Part shown: one piece after another, positions 6,257-14,867 of the stretch
Position numbering within the stretch: the stretch's first letter is position 1
How the letters are laid out: each line of letters opens with the position of its first letter
Notes under the pieces: generated by a model
The model's database searches: none
What the model saw: only the letters and a program-made list of their open reading frames with translations
What the model was told of the DNA's origin: nothing
DNA from: WHSW01 sp963722175
GTDB taxonomy: Bacteria > Actinomycetota > Thermoleophilia > Solirubrobacterales > 70-9
Direction of reading: 5' to 3'
Length of the DNA: 64,000 bases
Assembly (NCBI GenBank): GCA_963722175.1
Contig: CAVRKA010000004.1
Span: 496,001 to 560,000, forward strand
Translations under genes and position numbers: made by a program

Positions 6257-8595
6257 CCGAGCTGCTCGACGCGCCGCCGCTCGCCTGGGAGCGCCTCGTC
6301 GAGGCGGGAGAGGCGGACGACCGCCTGGTTGCGACCAGCGTCGAGGAACCCCGGCAGGCGCGCACCGCCCCGATCCCCCCCGAGTTGTCCCCGATGCTGA
6401 GCGCGGCCCTCGTCCGTGCCGGGATCGCGGAGCTCTACTCGCACCAGGTCGAGGCCCTGGAGGCGGCGCGACGCGGCGACGTGATCGTCACCAGCGGCAC
6501 CGCGTCGGGCAAGTCGCTGTCGTTCAACCTGCCGGTCCTCGACGCGATCGCGATCGACCCGAAGACCCGCGCCCTCTACATCTACCCGACCAAGGCGCTT
6601 GCCCAGGATCAGGCGCGAAAGCTCCACGAGCTCGGCCTCGCCGAGCTCAGCCTTGCGATCTACGACGGCGACACCCCGCGCGAGGACCGGCCGGCAATCC
6701 GTCGCCGCGCGAACCTCGTGCTGACGAATCCGGACATGCTCAACATGGCGATGCTCTCCCACCACAAGGGCTGGGGGGACTTCCTCGCCAACCTCGGCTT
6801 CGTCGTCGTCGACGAGGCTCACACCTACCGCGGCGTCTTCGGCTCGCACGTCGCCAACGTCCTGCGCCGCCTGCGGCGGGTGGCGCGCGTCTACGGCTCC
6901 GAGCCGCGCTTCGTGCTCGCCTCGGCGACGATCGCCAACCCGCTGGAGCTCGCCGGTGGCCTGACCGGCTCGGAGTTCGAGCTCGTCGACTCCGACGGCG
7001 CGCCCAGTGCCCGGCGGCGGATCGCGATCTGGAACCCGCCGGTGATCGACGAGAAGATCATGCGCCGGCGCTCGGTGCTCTCCGAGGCCGCCGAGCTGCT
7101 CGCCGACCTGGTCGTCAACGGCTCGCGGACGATCTGCTTCCTGCGCAGCCGGCGCGGGATCGAGCTGATCCTGCGGTTCACGCGGATGCGGCTCGAGCAG
7201 CTCGGCGAGCCGGGGTTGGCGGCGCGAATCGCGCCCTACCGGGCCGGCTACACGCCGCAGCAGCGCCGCGACATCGAGCGCCGGCTGAGCGGCGGCGAGC
7301 TGCTCGCGGTCGTCGCCACCGACGCGCTCGAGCTCGGGATCGACATCGGCGAGCTCGACGCGGCGATCTGCGTCACCTTCCCGGGCACGGTCGCCAGCCT
7401 CAGGCAGATGTGGGGCCGGGCCGGGCGGCGGCGCGAGGGGATCGCGCTCTACGTGGCCGGCGAGGACGCGCTCGACCAGTTCTTCTGCCGCCATCCCGAC
7501 GAGTTCCTCGCCCGTCCGGTCGAGGCGGCGATCCTCGACCACTCGAACGAGCGGATCCAGACCGCGCACCTGCTCGCGGCCGCCTACGAGGCGCCGCTCG
7601 GGGGTACCGCGGCGCAGCCGGGAGGCGCCGACGACGAGATCCTCGGTGACCGGTGGCGCGAGCGAGCCGACGCCCTGGTCGGCGCCGGCCAGCTGCGCCG
7701 CGGCCGCGACGGCCGCTACCTGCCGCGGGGGCCGGGCTTTCCCGCCGGCGAGATCTCGCTGCGCTCGGCGTCGCTCGACTCGGTCGCGGTGGTCGACCGT
7801 TCGTCGGGCGAGCTGATCGGCCAGGTCGAGGCCGAGCGTGCGTTCTCGACCGTTCACCCGGGCGCGGTCTACCTGCACCTGGGCCGCTCGTACGAGGTCG
7901 CCGAGCTCGACGTCGAGGGCCGGCGGGCGATCGTCGACGCCTTCGACGGCGACTGGTACACGCAGCCGAAGAAGGAGACGATGGTGTTCATCGATGCGAT
8001 CGGCGCGCAGCGCCGCATCGGCCCGCCCGTGGACGACTCGGTCGAGCTCCACTTCGGCGAGGTCTCGGTCACCGAGCAGGTGATCGCCTACCAGCGCAAG
8101 AGCCTGACCGACCACACCGTGATCGACCTCGTCGCCCTCGATCTGCCGGAGCAGAACTTCCCGACTCAGGCGCTCTGGTACGTGCTCGCGGACGAGCTCG
8201 CCGGGCCCGGTGCCTTCGAGGGGGCGGACGTCCAGCTCGGCGCCCTGCACGCGACCGAGCACAGCCAGATCGCCGTCCTGCCGCTGCTCGCGATGTGCGA
8301 CCGCTGGGACATCGGCGGGCTGTCGACCAACATCCACTTCCAGACCGGCCTGCCGACGATCTTCATCTACGACGGCCACCCGGGCGGGGTCGGGATCGCC
8401 AGGCGCGGCTACGACGAGTTCGAGCGCCTGGTCGCCGACGCCGCCCGCCTGGTCGGCGAGTGCCCCTGCGAGTCGGGCTGCCCGTCGTGTGTGCAGAGCC
8501 CCAAGTGCGGGAACCTCAACGAGCCGCTGCACAAGGCCGGCGCTCTCGAGCTGATGGACGCGGTCATCAACCTGATCGGCGCGGCGCGCCGCTAG
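6253..8595 (+). CDS. DEAH-box helicase with DUF1998 zinc domain, MrfA/YprA family
   Basis: The 780-residue protein is a superfamily 2 helicase. It has Walker A TSGTASGKSLSF near residue 77, the DEAH box VVDEAHTYRG, SATI, and motif VI QMWGRAGRR. The C terminus carries the four-cysteine DUF1998 cluster (CPCESGCPSC...KCGN). In Bacillus subtilis MrfA of this family is a helicase in repair of mitomycin C adducts, so a DNA repair role is likely. GTG at 6253 overlaps the folP stop (GTGA), so the two genes form an operon. A repair-gene theme recurs with lhr-nei and pafBC in this window. Confidence 0.88.
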   Translation: MTELLDAPPLAWERLVEAGEADDRLVATSVEEPRQARTAPIPPELSPMLSAALVRAGIAELYSHQVEALEAARRGDVIVTSGTASGKSLSFNLPVLDAIAIDPKTRALYIYPTKALAQDQARKLHELGLAELSLAIYDGDTPREDRPAIRRRANLVLTNPDMLNMAMLSHHKGWGDFLANLGFVVVDEAHTYRGVFGSHVANVLRRLRRVARVYGSEPRFVLASATIANPLELAGGLTGSEFELVDSDGAPSARRRIAIWNPPVIDEKIMRRRSVLSEAAELLADLVVNGSRTICFLRSRRGIELILRFTRMRLEQLGEPGLAARIAPYRAGYTPQQRRDIERRLSGGELLAVVATDALELGIDIGELDAAICVTFPGTVASLRQMWGRAGRRREGIALYVAGEDALDQFFCRHPDEFLARPVEAAILDHSNERIQTAHLLAAAYEAPLGGTAAQPGGADDEILGDRWRERADALVGAGQLRRGRDGRYLPRGPGFPAGEISLRSASLDSVAVVDRSSGELIGQVEAERAFSTVHPGAVYLHLGRSYEVAELDVEGRRAIVDAFDGDWYTQPKKETMVFIDAIGAQRRIGPPVDDSVELHFGEVSVTEQVIAYQRKSLTDHTVIDLVALDLPEQNFPTQALWYVLADELAGPGAFEGADVQLGALHATEHSQIAVLPLLAMCDRWDIGGLSTNIHFQTGLPTIFIYDGHPGGVGIARRGYDEFERLVADAARLVGECPCESGCPSCVQSPKCGNLNEPLHKAGALELMDAVINLIGAARR

Positions 8596-8600
8596 CTGTC

Positions 8601-8795
8601 TTGCTCGGCGACTTCAGTTGGCGGGCGAGCAAGGACGGAGTGGTTCGGATCTCACGCGCCGGCCGGGTGGTGACCACGCTCCGCGGCGAGGCCGCGAGGC
8701 GTTTCGTCAGCCGTGTCGAGGCCGCCGATCCCCAGGCCGCGCAGCAGCTCATGGCGCGTGCGACCGGCAACTACAAACGCGGGAACGAACGCTAA
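8601..8795 (+). CDS. Small conserved actinobacterial protein (64 aa)
   Basis: The short product runs FSWRASKDGVVRISRAG, then a helix with LRGEAARRFVSRVEA, and ends LMARATGNYKRGNER. I recognise this C-terminal pattern as typical of a small conserved actinobacterial protein of unknown function. A TTG at 8601 is the only usual start that keeps the conserved N terminus. The stop overlaps the stop of the convergent sugar dehydrogenase by a few bases. It lies five bases after the helicase stop and is probably in the same transcript. Confidence 0.7.
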   Translation: MLGDFSWRASKDGVVRISRAGRVVTTLRGEAARRFVSRVEAADPQAAQQLMARATGNYKRGNER

Positions 8796-9973
8796 CGCGC
8801 GACCAGCCGGTACACGGTGCCGCCGAGCGAGGCTACGTACAGCCGCCGCCCCGGTCCGTCGCCAAACGACGCCGGCTCCGAGACGCTGACGCCGAGCGGC
8901 GCATCGTCGACCGCGCCGTCGAGCGTCGGGATCATGCTGCGCAGCTCGCCCGCGCAGAAGTCGGCGTAGACGTAGCGGCCGACGAGGTCCGGGAGGTGCG
9001 GGTCGCGGACGACGTAGCCGCCCGTGACGGCGCAGTTGCCGGACCCGTCCTCGCTCGAGTACTCGAGGATCGGCAGCTCGTGGTCGGTGAGCACCGGGCC
9101 CTCGAACAGGTGGGTGCCCTCGTAGTCGTCCCAGCCGAAGTTCGCGCCCCGGGCGCCGGCCAGGGTCTCGTAGTCGATCTCCTCCCAGCTGCGCTGCCCC
9201 ACGTCGCCGATCACGACGTGGTCGCGGTCGATCGAGAAGCGCCACGGATTACGCAGGCCGTAGGACCAGATCTTGTCGAGGCCGGCGACGCCGACGAACG
9301 GGTTGTCGGCCGGGATGGAGTAGGCGGCCGTCGGGGTCTGGCGTGGATCGATCCGCAGCAGCTTGCCGAGCGGGCTCTGCAGGTCCTGGGCGTTCTCGTC
9401 CGGGTCGCCGGGGCCGCCGCCGTCCCCGGTGGCGATCCAGAGCGTGCCGTCCGGGGTGAACTGGAGCTGACCCCCGTTGTGGTTGAGGCGCACGGGATGG
9501 CCGAGTCCGATCACACGGCGACGCGTCTCCTCGAGGGCGTCGGTCGGATCGGTCGGCGACACCTGGAACTCGTCGACCTCGTTGTTCCCGGCCTTGTTCG
9601 TGAAGTACGCGTAGAAGACGCCGGAGCTGCCGTAGTCGGGCGGGAACGCGATTGAGAGCAGGCCCTCCTCCCGGCCGTCCAGGACCAAGCCGGTGATGTC
9701 GAGGAACGGGTGGTCGACGAGCTGGCCGCGATCGACGATCCGGATCGTGCCGGCGTCCTCGACCACGAAGAGGAATCCGGCGCTCGCGGTACCGGGGGCG
9801 CGCGCCATGTACTGGGGAGCGTTGAAGTGGCCGACCGCCTTCAGCGCGTAGGCGGTGGACTGAGCGGGCGAGCCGCCCGCACCCACCAGCGACGCGAGGA
9901 TGCCGGTCGCGACCAGGCCCGCCGCCACTCCGAGGCGCCGAAGCCCGGCGGCTGCCTGCGTGCGTTCTTGCAC
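8792..9973 (-). CDS. Secreted PQQ-dependent sugar dehydrogenase family protein
   Basis: The 393-residue product starts with a signal-peptide-like segment (basic residues, then a hydrophobic stretch ending near SPAQS) and continues as a six-bladed beta-propeller of the glucose/sorbosone dehydrogenase (GSDH) family. Typical motifs are GREEGLLSIAFPPDY, LNHNGGQLQFTPDGTLWIATGDG and IWSYGLRNPWRFSID. Relatives oxidise sugars with pyrroloquinoline quinone outside the membrane, though many family members have unknown substrates. No PQQ synthesis genes are in the window. The gene is convergent with the small gene ending at 8795. Confidence 0.85.
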   Translation of the reverse strand: MQERTQAAAGLRRLGVAAGLVATGILASLVGAGGSPAQSTAYALKAVGHFNAPQYMARAPGTASAGFLFVVEDAGTIRIVDRGQLVDHPFLDITGLVLDGREEGLLSIAFPPDYGSSGVFYAYFTNKAGNNEVDEFQVSPTDPTDALEETRRRVIGLGHPVRLNHNGGQLQFTPDGTLWIATGDGGGPGDPDENAQDLQSPLGKLLRIDPRQTPTAAYSIPADNPFVGVAGLDKIWSYGLRNPWRFSIDRDHVVIGDVGQRSWEEIDYETLAGARGANFGWDDYEGTHLFEGPVLTDHELPILEYSSEDGSGNCAVTGGYVVRDPHLPDLVGRYVYADFCAGELRSMIPTLDGAVDDAPLGVSVSEPASFGDGPGRRLYVASLGGTVYRLVAR

Positions 9974-10025
9974 GCTTCCCAGGGTACTCGTGGCCGCCGC
10001 GGGCCCGGACGAACGTCCGATGGCG

Positions 10026-10634
10026 TCAGCTGCGCCGGGCGACGAAGCGCGCTCCGACCGCGGGCAGATCCGCCGCCGCGATCGCCGCCCGCTCCTCGGC
10101 CTCGCCGCTTGGCGGCTGGTGCCATCGATACAGGTAGGCCCCGCGAGTGATCGGGCCGAGCTCGAACCCGACCGCCTCGAGCGCGTCGACCAGTTCGCCG
10201 AGGGGGCGGATGTGGGCGCGGACGTCGGCGATCAACGCCGCCGGCGTCTCCGCGTGCTCACGCTCGCTGTGGGCGATCAGCCAGGCGGCGGCACGCTCGT
10301 CGACCTCATCCACGTCGAGCTCGTCCACGACCAGCCGCCCACCCGGGGCGAGTACCAGGGACAGCACTTCGAGCGACGCGCGCAGCGGCTCGACGTGATG
10401 CAGCGAGACGACGGCGACCGCGGCCTCGAAGTCGCCCTCGCCGGCGTCGAGCTCGGCCAGCGCGACCCGCTCGATGCCGTGGGCGTCCCCGCCGGGATCG
10501 ATTGCGGTGACCTCGTAGCCGTCGTCGCGCAGCGCTGCGGCGAGCTCGCCGGCCCCGGCCCCGACCTCGAGCACGCGCGCGGGCGGCGCCGGCAGCTCCG
10601 AGCGGACCCAGTCGTGGAGGTGGGCGTCGAGCAC
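10026..10634 (-). CDS. Class I SAM-dependent methyltransferase
   Basis: The 202-residue protein has a Rossmann-type SAM-binding domain with motif I VLEVGAGAGELAAAL, the acidic loop after VTAIDPGG, and a motif IV region VAVVSLHHVEPL. The C-terminal part is short, so it probably acts on a small molecule. The substrate cannot be predicted. GTG at 10634 is the start, and TATACA lies just upstream on the minus strand. It is divergent from the tRNA gene at 10673. Confidence 0.8.
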   Translation of the reverse strand: MLDAHLHDWVRSELPAPPARVLEVGAGAGELAAALRDDGYEVTAIDPGGDAHGIERVALAELDAGEGDFEAAVAVVSLHHVEPLRASLEVLSLVLAPGGRLVVDELDVDEVDERAAAWLIAHSEREHAETPAALIADVRAHIRPLGELVDALEAVGFELGPITRGAYLYRWHQPPSGEAEERAAIAAADLPAVGARFVARRS

Positions 10635-10656
10635 CGGTCCTGTATAGCGCGGGCGC

Positions 10657-10662
10657 TAGCCT
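10657..10662 (+). promoter_or_regulatory. Probable -10 element of the tRNA-Phe gene
   Basis: TAGCCT matches the TAnnnT -10 pattern seen before many genes in this window and ends ten bases before the mature tRNA 5' end. No convincing -35 hexamer is visible. Confidence 0.4.
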
Positions 10663-10672
10663 TACCCGCCGC

Positions 10673-10745
10673 GGCGAGGTAGCTCAGTTGGTAGAGCACA
10701 CGACTGAAAATCGTGGTGTCGCCGGTTCGATTCCGGCCCTCGCCA
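10673..10745 (+). tRNA. tRNA-Phe (anticodon GAA)
   Basis: The sequence folds into a complete cloverleaf: a 7-bp acceptor stem GGCGAGG/CCTCGCC, a D arm GCTC-AGTTGGTA-GAGC, an anticodon stem CACGA/TCGTG with loop CTGAAAA (anticodon GAA), and a T arm GCCGG-TTCGATT-CCGGC. The discriminator is A and the 3' CCA is not encoded. The anticodon reads UUC and UUU codons for phenylalanine. Confidence 0.95.
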
Positions 10746-10791
10746 TCTGACCGAGACGTGGCAGATCGTCCTCTACCTTCACCTGCTCGGG

Positions 10792-11127
10792 ATGGCGTTT
10801 TTCGTCGGCGGGCAGATCTTCCTCGCGGTCGTCGTCGTTCCGGCGCACGCCCGCCGGCCGGAGGCGATCGAGCTGGGCCCGATCGCGCGCGGCTTCGGGA
10901 TCGCGTCGCTCGGCGCGCTCGCCGTCCTGATCGGCACCGGCGTCGCCCTTGCCTCGCACCTGGACCTCTGGGACTCGCCGACCTTGCAGGCGAAGCTCGG
11001 CCTGCTCGGCGTCCTGCTCGTGCTCGCGGTCGCCCACCTGCGGTGGCCGCGGGCTCATGTTCTGCAGGTTGCGATCCTGCTCTGCACCCTGACGATCGTC
11101 TACCTCGGTCTCGAGTTGGCGACTTAG
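10792..11127 (+). CDS. Small integral membrane protein, CopD/DUF2269-like
   Basis: The 111-residue product has four hydrophobic helices (FFVGGQIFLAVVVV, IASLGALAVLIGTGVAL, KLGLLGVLLVLAVAHL, VAILLCTLTIVYLGLEL), like small four-helix proteins of the CopD/DUF2269 type. The conserved first helix seems to begin earlier (TWQIVLYLHLLG before MAFF). The only start-like codon there is a CTG at 10747, one base after the tRNA. With the ATG at 10792 the first helix is shortened, so the true start is unsettled. Function is unknown. Confidence 0.68.
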   Translation: MAFFVGGQIFLAVVVVPAHARRPEAIELGPIARGFGIASLGALAVLIGTGVALASHLDLWDSPTLQAKLGLLGVLLVLAVAHLRWPRAHVLQVAILLCTLTIVYLGLELAT

Positions 11128-11178
11128 GCGGGGCGTGCCGCGAAGTTGAACGGCACCGAAGCGGGTAATCATCCGGTG

Positions 11179-12132
11179 ATGGTCCGGAAACCGATGGATC
11201 TGACGATGCGCGCCTGGTGGCACGCGCTCCGCGACGCGGGCAAGGCGTTCAACTCGGAGAACCGCACCGACAACGCCGCCGCGCTCACCTATTACTCGGT
11301 GCTCTCGATCTTCCCGGGGCTGATCGTCGTCGTCTCACTCCTCGGGGTGCTCGGGTCGCAGGAGTCGATCGACGGAATGCTGCGGATCGCCGAGGACCTC
11401 GGCTCCGAGTCGGCGGTCGACACCCTGCGGGGTCCGATCGAGAACATCGTCGCGCACTCGGGCGAGGCCGGGGTGGCGCTGATCATCGGCGTGCTCGCGG
11501 CCCTGTGGTCTGCCTCGGGCTACGTCGGCGCCTTCATTCGCACCTCGAACGAGATCTACGGGGTGGAGGAGGACCGCCCGTTCTGGAAGCTGCGTCCGCG
11601 TCAGCTCGCGATCACGGTCGTGATGACCGTCGCGGTCGCCGTGATCCTGACGTTGCTCGTCGTCACCGGCCCGCTCGCGACAGCGATCGGCGAGGAGATC
11701 GGTTTCGGCGACACCGCGCTGACCATCTGGTCGATCGTCAAGTGGCCGCTGCTGTTCTTCGCCGTCGTCTGCGTGATCGGCCTCCTGTATCGCTACTCGC
11801 CCAACTCTCAGCACGAAGGCGCGCGCTGGATCCTTCCCGGGAGCCTCGTCGCCACGGTGCTGTGGCTCGTCGCCTCGGCCGGCTTCAGCTTCTACGTCTC
11901 CAACTTCGGCTCGTACTCGAACACCTACGGCAGCCTTGCCGGAGGGATCGTCCTGCTGCTCTGGCTCTGGCTCACCAACGTCGCGGTCGTCTTCGGCGCT
12001 CAGTTCGCGGCCGAGCTCGAGGCGACCGCAAACGCGGCGCGCGAGCAGGCGCCCCCGGGAGGGGTGGTCGCGCTCGACCCGGACGAGCGCGACCAGGACC
12101 CGCACTACTCGCCTCAGCCCACCCCGCGCTGA
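11179..12132 (+). CDS. YihY/BrkB-family inner membrane protein
   Basis: The product of about 317 residues has six transmembrane helices and the family signature near the N terminus, NTDNAAALTYYSVLSIFPGL-like (here RTDNAAALTYYSVLSIFPG). A further conserved segment is the polar RYSPNSQHEGARWILPG before the fifth helix and YGSLAGGIVLLLWLWLTN in the sixth. The family is widespread, and its transport or envelope role is not settled; it is not an RNase. The ATG at 11179 is preferred over a TTG at 11146. The C-terminal tail is charged and Pro-rich. Confidence 0.85.
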   Translation: MVRKPMDLTMRAWWHALRDAGKAFNSENRTDNAAALTYYSVLSIFPGLIVVVSLLGVLGSQESIDGMLRIAEDLGSESAVDTLRGPIENIVAHSGEAGVALIIGVLAALWSASGYVGAFIRTSNEIYGVEEDRPFWKLRPRQLAITVVMTVAVAVILTLLVVTGPLATAIGEEIGFGDTALTIWSIVKWPLLFFAVVCVIGLLYRYSPNSQHEGARWILPGSLVATVLWLVASAGFSFYVSNFGSYSNTYGSLAGGIVLLLWLWLTNVAVVFGAQFAAELEATANAAREQAPPGGVVALDPDERDQDPHYSPQPTPR

Positions 12133-12223
12133 CCGTCAGATCGGGGGGTCCGCCGACGACCTGCGGGGTATGGACACCCGGGAGAGAAATCGGCCGTCCG
12201 GCCCTCTGTCTAAGTTGAGATCG

Positions 12224-13255
12224 ATGAGCGCACAGCGCCAGATCGACGCCCTTCAGGCTCCCTTGGACGCCTCTCCGGTGGCGGTGCCGCTGATCCGCAC
12301 TTTCGTCCGCGATCTTGCCGAAGGAGACGCGGTTGCCGGCGCCTTCGCGGTCCGTGAGCGCGAGCGGCGAACCCGAAAGAGCGGCGAGGACTGGGTGAAG
12401 CTGATCGTCGCCGATCGCACCGGGAACGTCGAGGCGGTCGCGTGGGACGAGGTCGAGGAGTGCTTCGCATGCTCCGCACCCGGCAGCGTGGTCTTCATCG
12501 AGGGCAAGTTCTCGGTCCATCCCCAGTACGGCGCCAAGATCACGATGCGCTCGATCCGCGCCGCGCGCGAGGACGAGTTCGACCACGACGAGCTCGCCGA
12601 GGGCCCGCCGGTCGAGGTCGAGCAGCTCGAAGCCCAGCTGCGCCAGCTGCTGGCGACGATCCAGCACCCGCAGCTGCAGCAGCTGCTCGGCAAGATCTTC
12701 GGCCCCGAGTCGAGGATCTGGAAGCGCTTCCGGGTCGCGCCGGCCGCGAAGTACTACCACCAGGCCTATCCCCACGGCCTGCTCGACCACACGGTCTCAG
12801 TCGCCCAGGCGGTGAGCGCCGCCGCGGCGGCCTTCCCCGGGCTCGACCGCGACGTCGCGGTCACCGGGGCGCTGCTGCACGACATCGGCAAGACCCAGGC
12901 GTACAACGACGACCCGCTCGCGATCGACCTCACCGACGCCGGCCGGCTGATCGGCGAGATCCCGCTGGGCTACTACCTCGTCCGCCGCCTGATCGAGTCG
13001 ATCGAGGGCTTCGATTCCGAGCTCGCCCAGGCGGTGCTCCACATCATCCTCTCCCACCACGGCAAGCTCGAGAACGGCTCGCCGGTGGTCCCGGCGACCC
13101 GCGAGGCGACCCTCGTGCACGCGATGGACAACCTCGGCGGCACGCTCGGCAGCTTCGACCGGATCGAGCGCGAGCTCCCCGACGGCCAGGCTTGGTCGCG
13201 CTTCGATCGCGGCATCGACTCGGCCGCGTACTTCGGCGCGCGCAACGCCGCCTGA
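12224..13255 (+). CDS. OB-fold plus HD-domain protein, YhaM-like 3'-5' exoribonuclease family
   Basis: The 343-residue protein has an N-terminal OB-fold nucleic-acid-binding domain (about residues 25-110, with VKLIVADRTGNVEAVAWDE) and a C-terminal HD phosphohydrolase domain with HGLLDHTVSVAQ and GALLHDIGKTQAY, then ILSHHGKLENGSP. This order is that of YhaM/CBF1-type 3'-5' exonucleases. TAAGTT ends eight bases before the ATG, suggesting a leaderless transcript. A diverged paralogue is encoded at 60771-61691. Confidence 0.85.
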   Translation: MSAQRQIDALQAPLDASPVAVPLIRTFVRDLAEGDAVAGAFAVRERERRTRKSGEDWVKLIVADRTGNVEAVAWDEVEECFACSAPGSVVFIEGKFSVHPQYGAKITMRSIRAAREDEFDHDELAEGPPVEVEQLEAQLRQLLATIQHPQLQQLLGKIFGPESRIWKRFRVAPAAKYYHQAYPHGLLDHTVSVAQAVSAAAAAFPGLDRDVAVTGALLHDIGKTQAYNDDPLAIDLTDAGRLIGEIPLGYYLVRRLIESIEGFDSELAQAVLHIILSHHGKLENGSPVVPATREATLVHAMDNLGGTLGSFDRIERELPDGQAWSRFDRGIDSAAYFGARNAA

Positions 13256-13272
13256 TCCCAAGGAGGGGGACC

Positions 13273-13926
13273 GTGTCCAATTACCTGCGACGTCATCACC
13301 TCGGCCTCGTTGCGATCTTCATCGCGCTTAGCGGCACCGCCGTTGCCGCCTTCGACCCCGTCGGCTCGGATGGCGACATCGACGCCTGCGTCGACAAGAA
13401 GACGAAGCAGTTGACCCTGGCGAAGCAGAACTGCAAGAAGGGGACGAAGGCGGTGAGCTGGAGCGCGACCGGTCCGGCGGGACCCGCCGGAGCGACCGGT
13501 CCGCAGGGCGAGACGGGCCCGCAGGGCGCGACGGGCGCTGCCGGTACCGCCCGCGGCTACGGCCTCGTGCAGCCCAGCGGGTTCCTGTCGAACTCGCGCA
13601 ACGCAACCGTGTCGCACCCGGCGACCGGCGTCTACTGCGTCGCCGTCACCGGCGCGTCACCGGCGACCGACGTGATCCTGGTCAGCGCGGAGTACGGCAC
13701 GATCTCGCAGGGAATCGCGACGCTGCAAGCGACCGATGAGACCACGGACGATCCCCTCAACGGCGGGTCCTCCGAAGCTCCGCTCGCGCTCTGGGATGCG
13801 GCGCCGGACACCTGTCTGGCCGGCAGCTACGAGATTCAGACCGCGGAGCAGCGCATCGACACCAACTCCCACGATCTGACGATGTTCAACATCTCGAACG
13901 CGGGCTTTACGTTCGTCGTGCCCTGA
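13273..13926 (+). CDS. Secreted protein with a short collagen-like repeat
   Basis: The 217-residue product has an N-terminal hydrophobic signal (LGLVAIFIALSGTAVAAF), a small Cys-containing segment (CVDKKTKQLTLAKQNCKKG), then about eight Gly-X-Y triplets (GPAGPAGATGPQGETGPQGA) and a beta-rich C-terminal domain. This layout is common in Thermoleophilia surface proteins of unknown function. The GTG start is supported by AGGAGGGGG eight bases upstream. Similar N-terminal signals occur in the products at 24846 and 51058 of this window. Confidence 0.75.
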   Translation: MSNYLRRHHLGLVAIFIALSGTAVAAFDPVGSDGDIDACVDKKTKQLTLAKQNCKKGTKAVSWSATGPAGPAGATGPQGETGPQGATGAAGTARGYGLVQPSGFLSNSRNATVSHPATGVYCVAVTGASPATDVILVSAEYGTISQGIATLQATDETTDDPLNGGSSEAPLALWDAAPDTCLAGSYEIQTAEQRIDTNSHDLTMFNISNAGFTFVVP

Positions 13927-13935
13927 CCCGGACGG

Positions 13936-14241
13936 TCAGCCGCCGAAGCGGTCGACGCAGCGATCCAGTTGGTTCTGGTTGACGTTGGTGCCGTTGATCG
14001 CCCGGTCGATGCAGTCCTGCAACCGGCTCGTGTCGGGAGCGGTGTCGAATGCGTCGTCGATCTGTGACTGGATGTCGCCCGGGAGTTCGTCGAAGCCGTT
14101 GAACGAGTCAGAGAAGCTGTCGAACGCGTTGTTGGTCGTGTCGAGCGCCGGCTTGACGATGAACAGGTAGACGGCGCCGAGGATCACCACCGTGGTGATG
14201 ATCTTGATCAGCGGGTTGATGACGGTGCCGGCGCCGAGCAT
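13936..14241 (-). CDS. Small single-span membrane protein, paralogue of the next gene
   Basis: The 101-residue product begins MLGAGTVINPLIKIITTVVI and continues into one transmembrane helix followed by LDTTNNAFDS and an acidic tail with a pair of cysteines. The first 35 residues closely match those of the product of 14253-14762, so the two genes are a tandem duplication with diverged tails. TAGATT lies eight bases upstream of the ATG. Function is unknown. Confidence 0.7.
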   Translation of the reverse strand: MLGAGTVINPLIKIITTVVILGAVYLFIVKPALDTTNNAFDSFSDSFNGFDELPGDIQSQIDDAFDTAPDTSRLQDCIDRAINGTNVNQNQLDRCVDRFGG

Positions 14242-14252
14242 CGGTCGCGAAT

Positions 14253-14762
14253 CTACCCGAACAGGAGGTCGTCGGCCAGGTTTCGGCAGCGCTGCATCGG
14301 CGCCGGCTTGAACCCCGCGCCCTTGACGCATTCGCGCACCCGGTCCGCCCCCGCGCTGTCGCCCTGAGCATCGAGGCTGTCGGCGTACGAGAGCGAGAAG
14401 CTGCGGTCCGACTGGACGACCTGGACCAGCTTCTGGCCGAAGTCGGAGCAGTGCTCCATCGCGTTGGCGTTGTCGCCGGCCTTCTTGACACAGGCCTTGA
14501 TCGCTCGGCCGCCGGCGGGCCACGTGCTCTGGAGGCTGGTGGCGTAGGACTCGGCCCTGCTGCGGTCGGCGTTCAGGGTCGCGTCCTCGAACGCATCCTG
14601 GCTCTGGTCCTGGGCGCCGCGAACGGACTGGTTGACCGACTGGATCGCCTTGTCGGTCGTGTCGAGGACGGGCCGGACGATGAAGATCCCGACCGCGGCC
14701 AGAATCGCCACCGTGGTGACGATCTTGATGATCGGGTTGATGACCGTCCCTGGTCCGAGCAT
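14253..14762 (-). CDS. Small single-span membrane protein with a Cys-containing helical tail
   Basis: The 169-residue product starts MLGPGTVINPIIKIVTTVAI, with one transmembrane helix (residues about 10-32) and LDTTDKAIQSVNQS, then a long helical region carrying four cysteines (ACVKKAG, HCSDFG, ECVKGAG, RCRNLA). It is the longer paralogue of 13936-14241. TAGGAT lies ten bases upstream of the start on the minus strand. The family is not recognised. Confidence 0.7.
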   Translation of the reverse strand: MLGPGTVINPIIKIVTTVAILAAVGIFIVRPVLDTTDKAIQSVNQSVRGAQDQSQDAFEDATLNADRSRAESYATSLQSTWPAGGRAIKACVKKAGDNANAMEHCSDFGQKLVQVVQSDRSFSLSYADSLDAQGDSAGADRVRECVKGAGFKPAPMQRCRNLADDLLFG

Positions 14763-14867
14763 CCGCCGCGAAATCCTAGTCGAGGGCCCCCGCGGGCCCT
14801 AAAAGTCCGCGCTTTGCGGCATGGGTGCGGGGGACGAGACCGATCCCTCAATATCCTCGTCCCGGTA

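Noticed and set aside
5884..8532. A minus-strand open frame of 882 codons opposite folP and the MrfA-like helicase
   Set aside because: Same GC-skew shadow pattern, no start signal, no motif.
10747..10791. An in-frame extension of the small membrane protein into the tRNA region
   Set aside because: Only a CTG is available there, so I kept the ATG at 10792 and reported the CTG as a possibility.
13480..13560. Short direct repeats near 13500
   Set aside because: They encode the Gly-X-Y collagen-like triplets of the secreted protein and need no other explanation.
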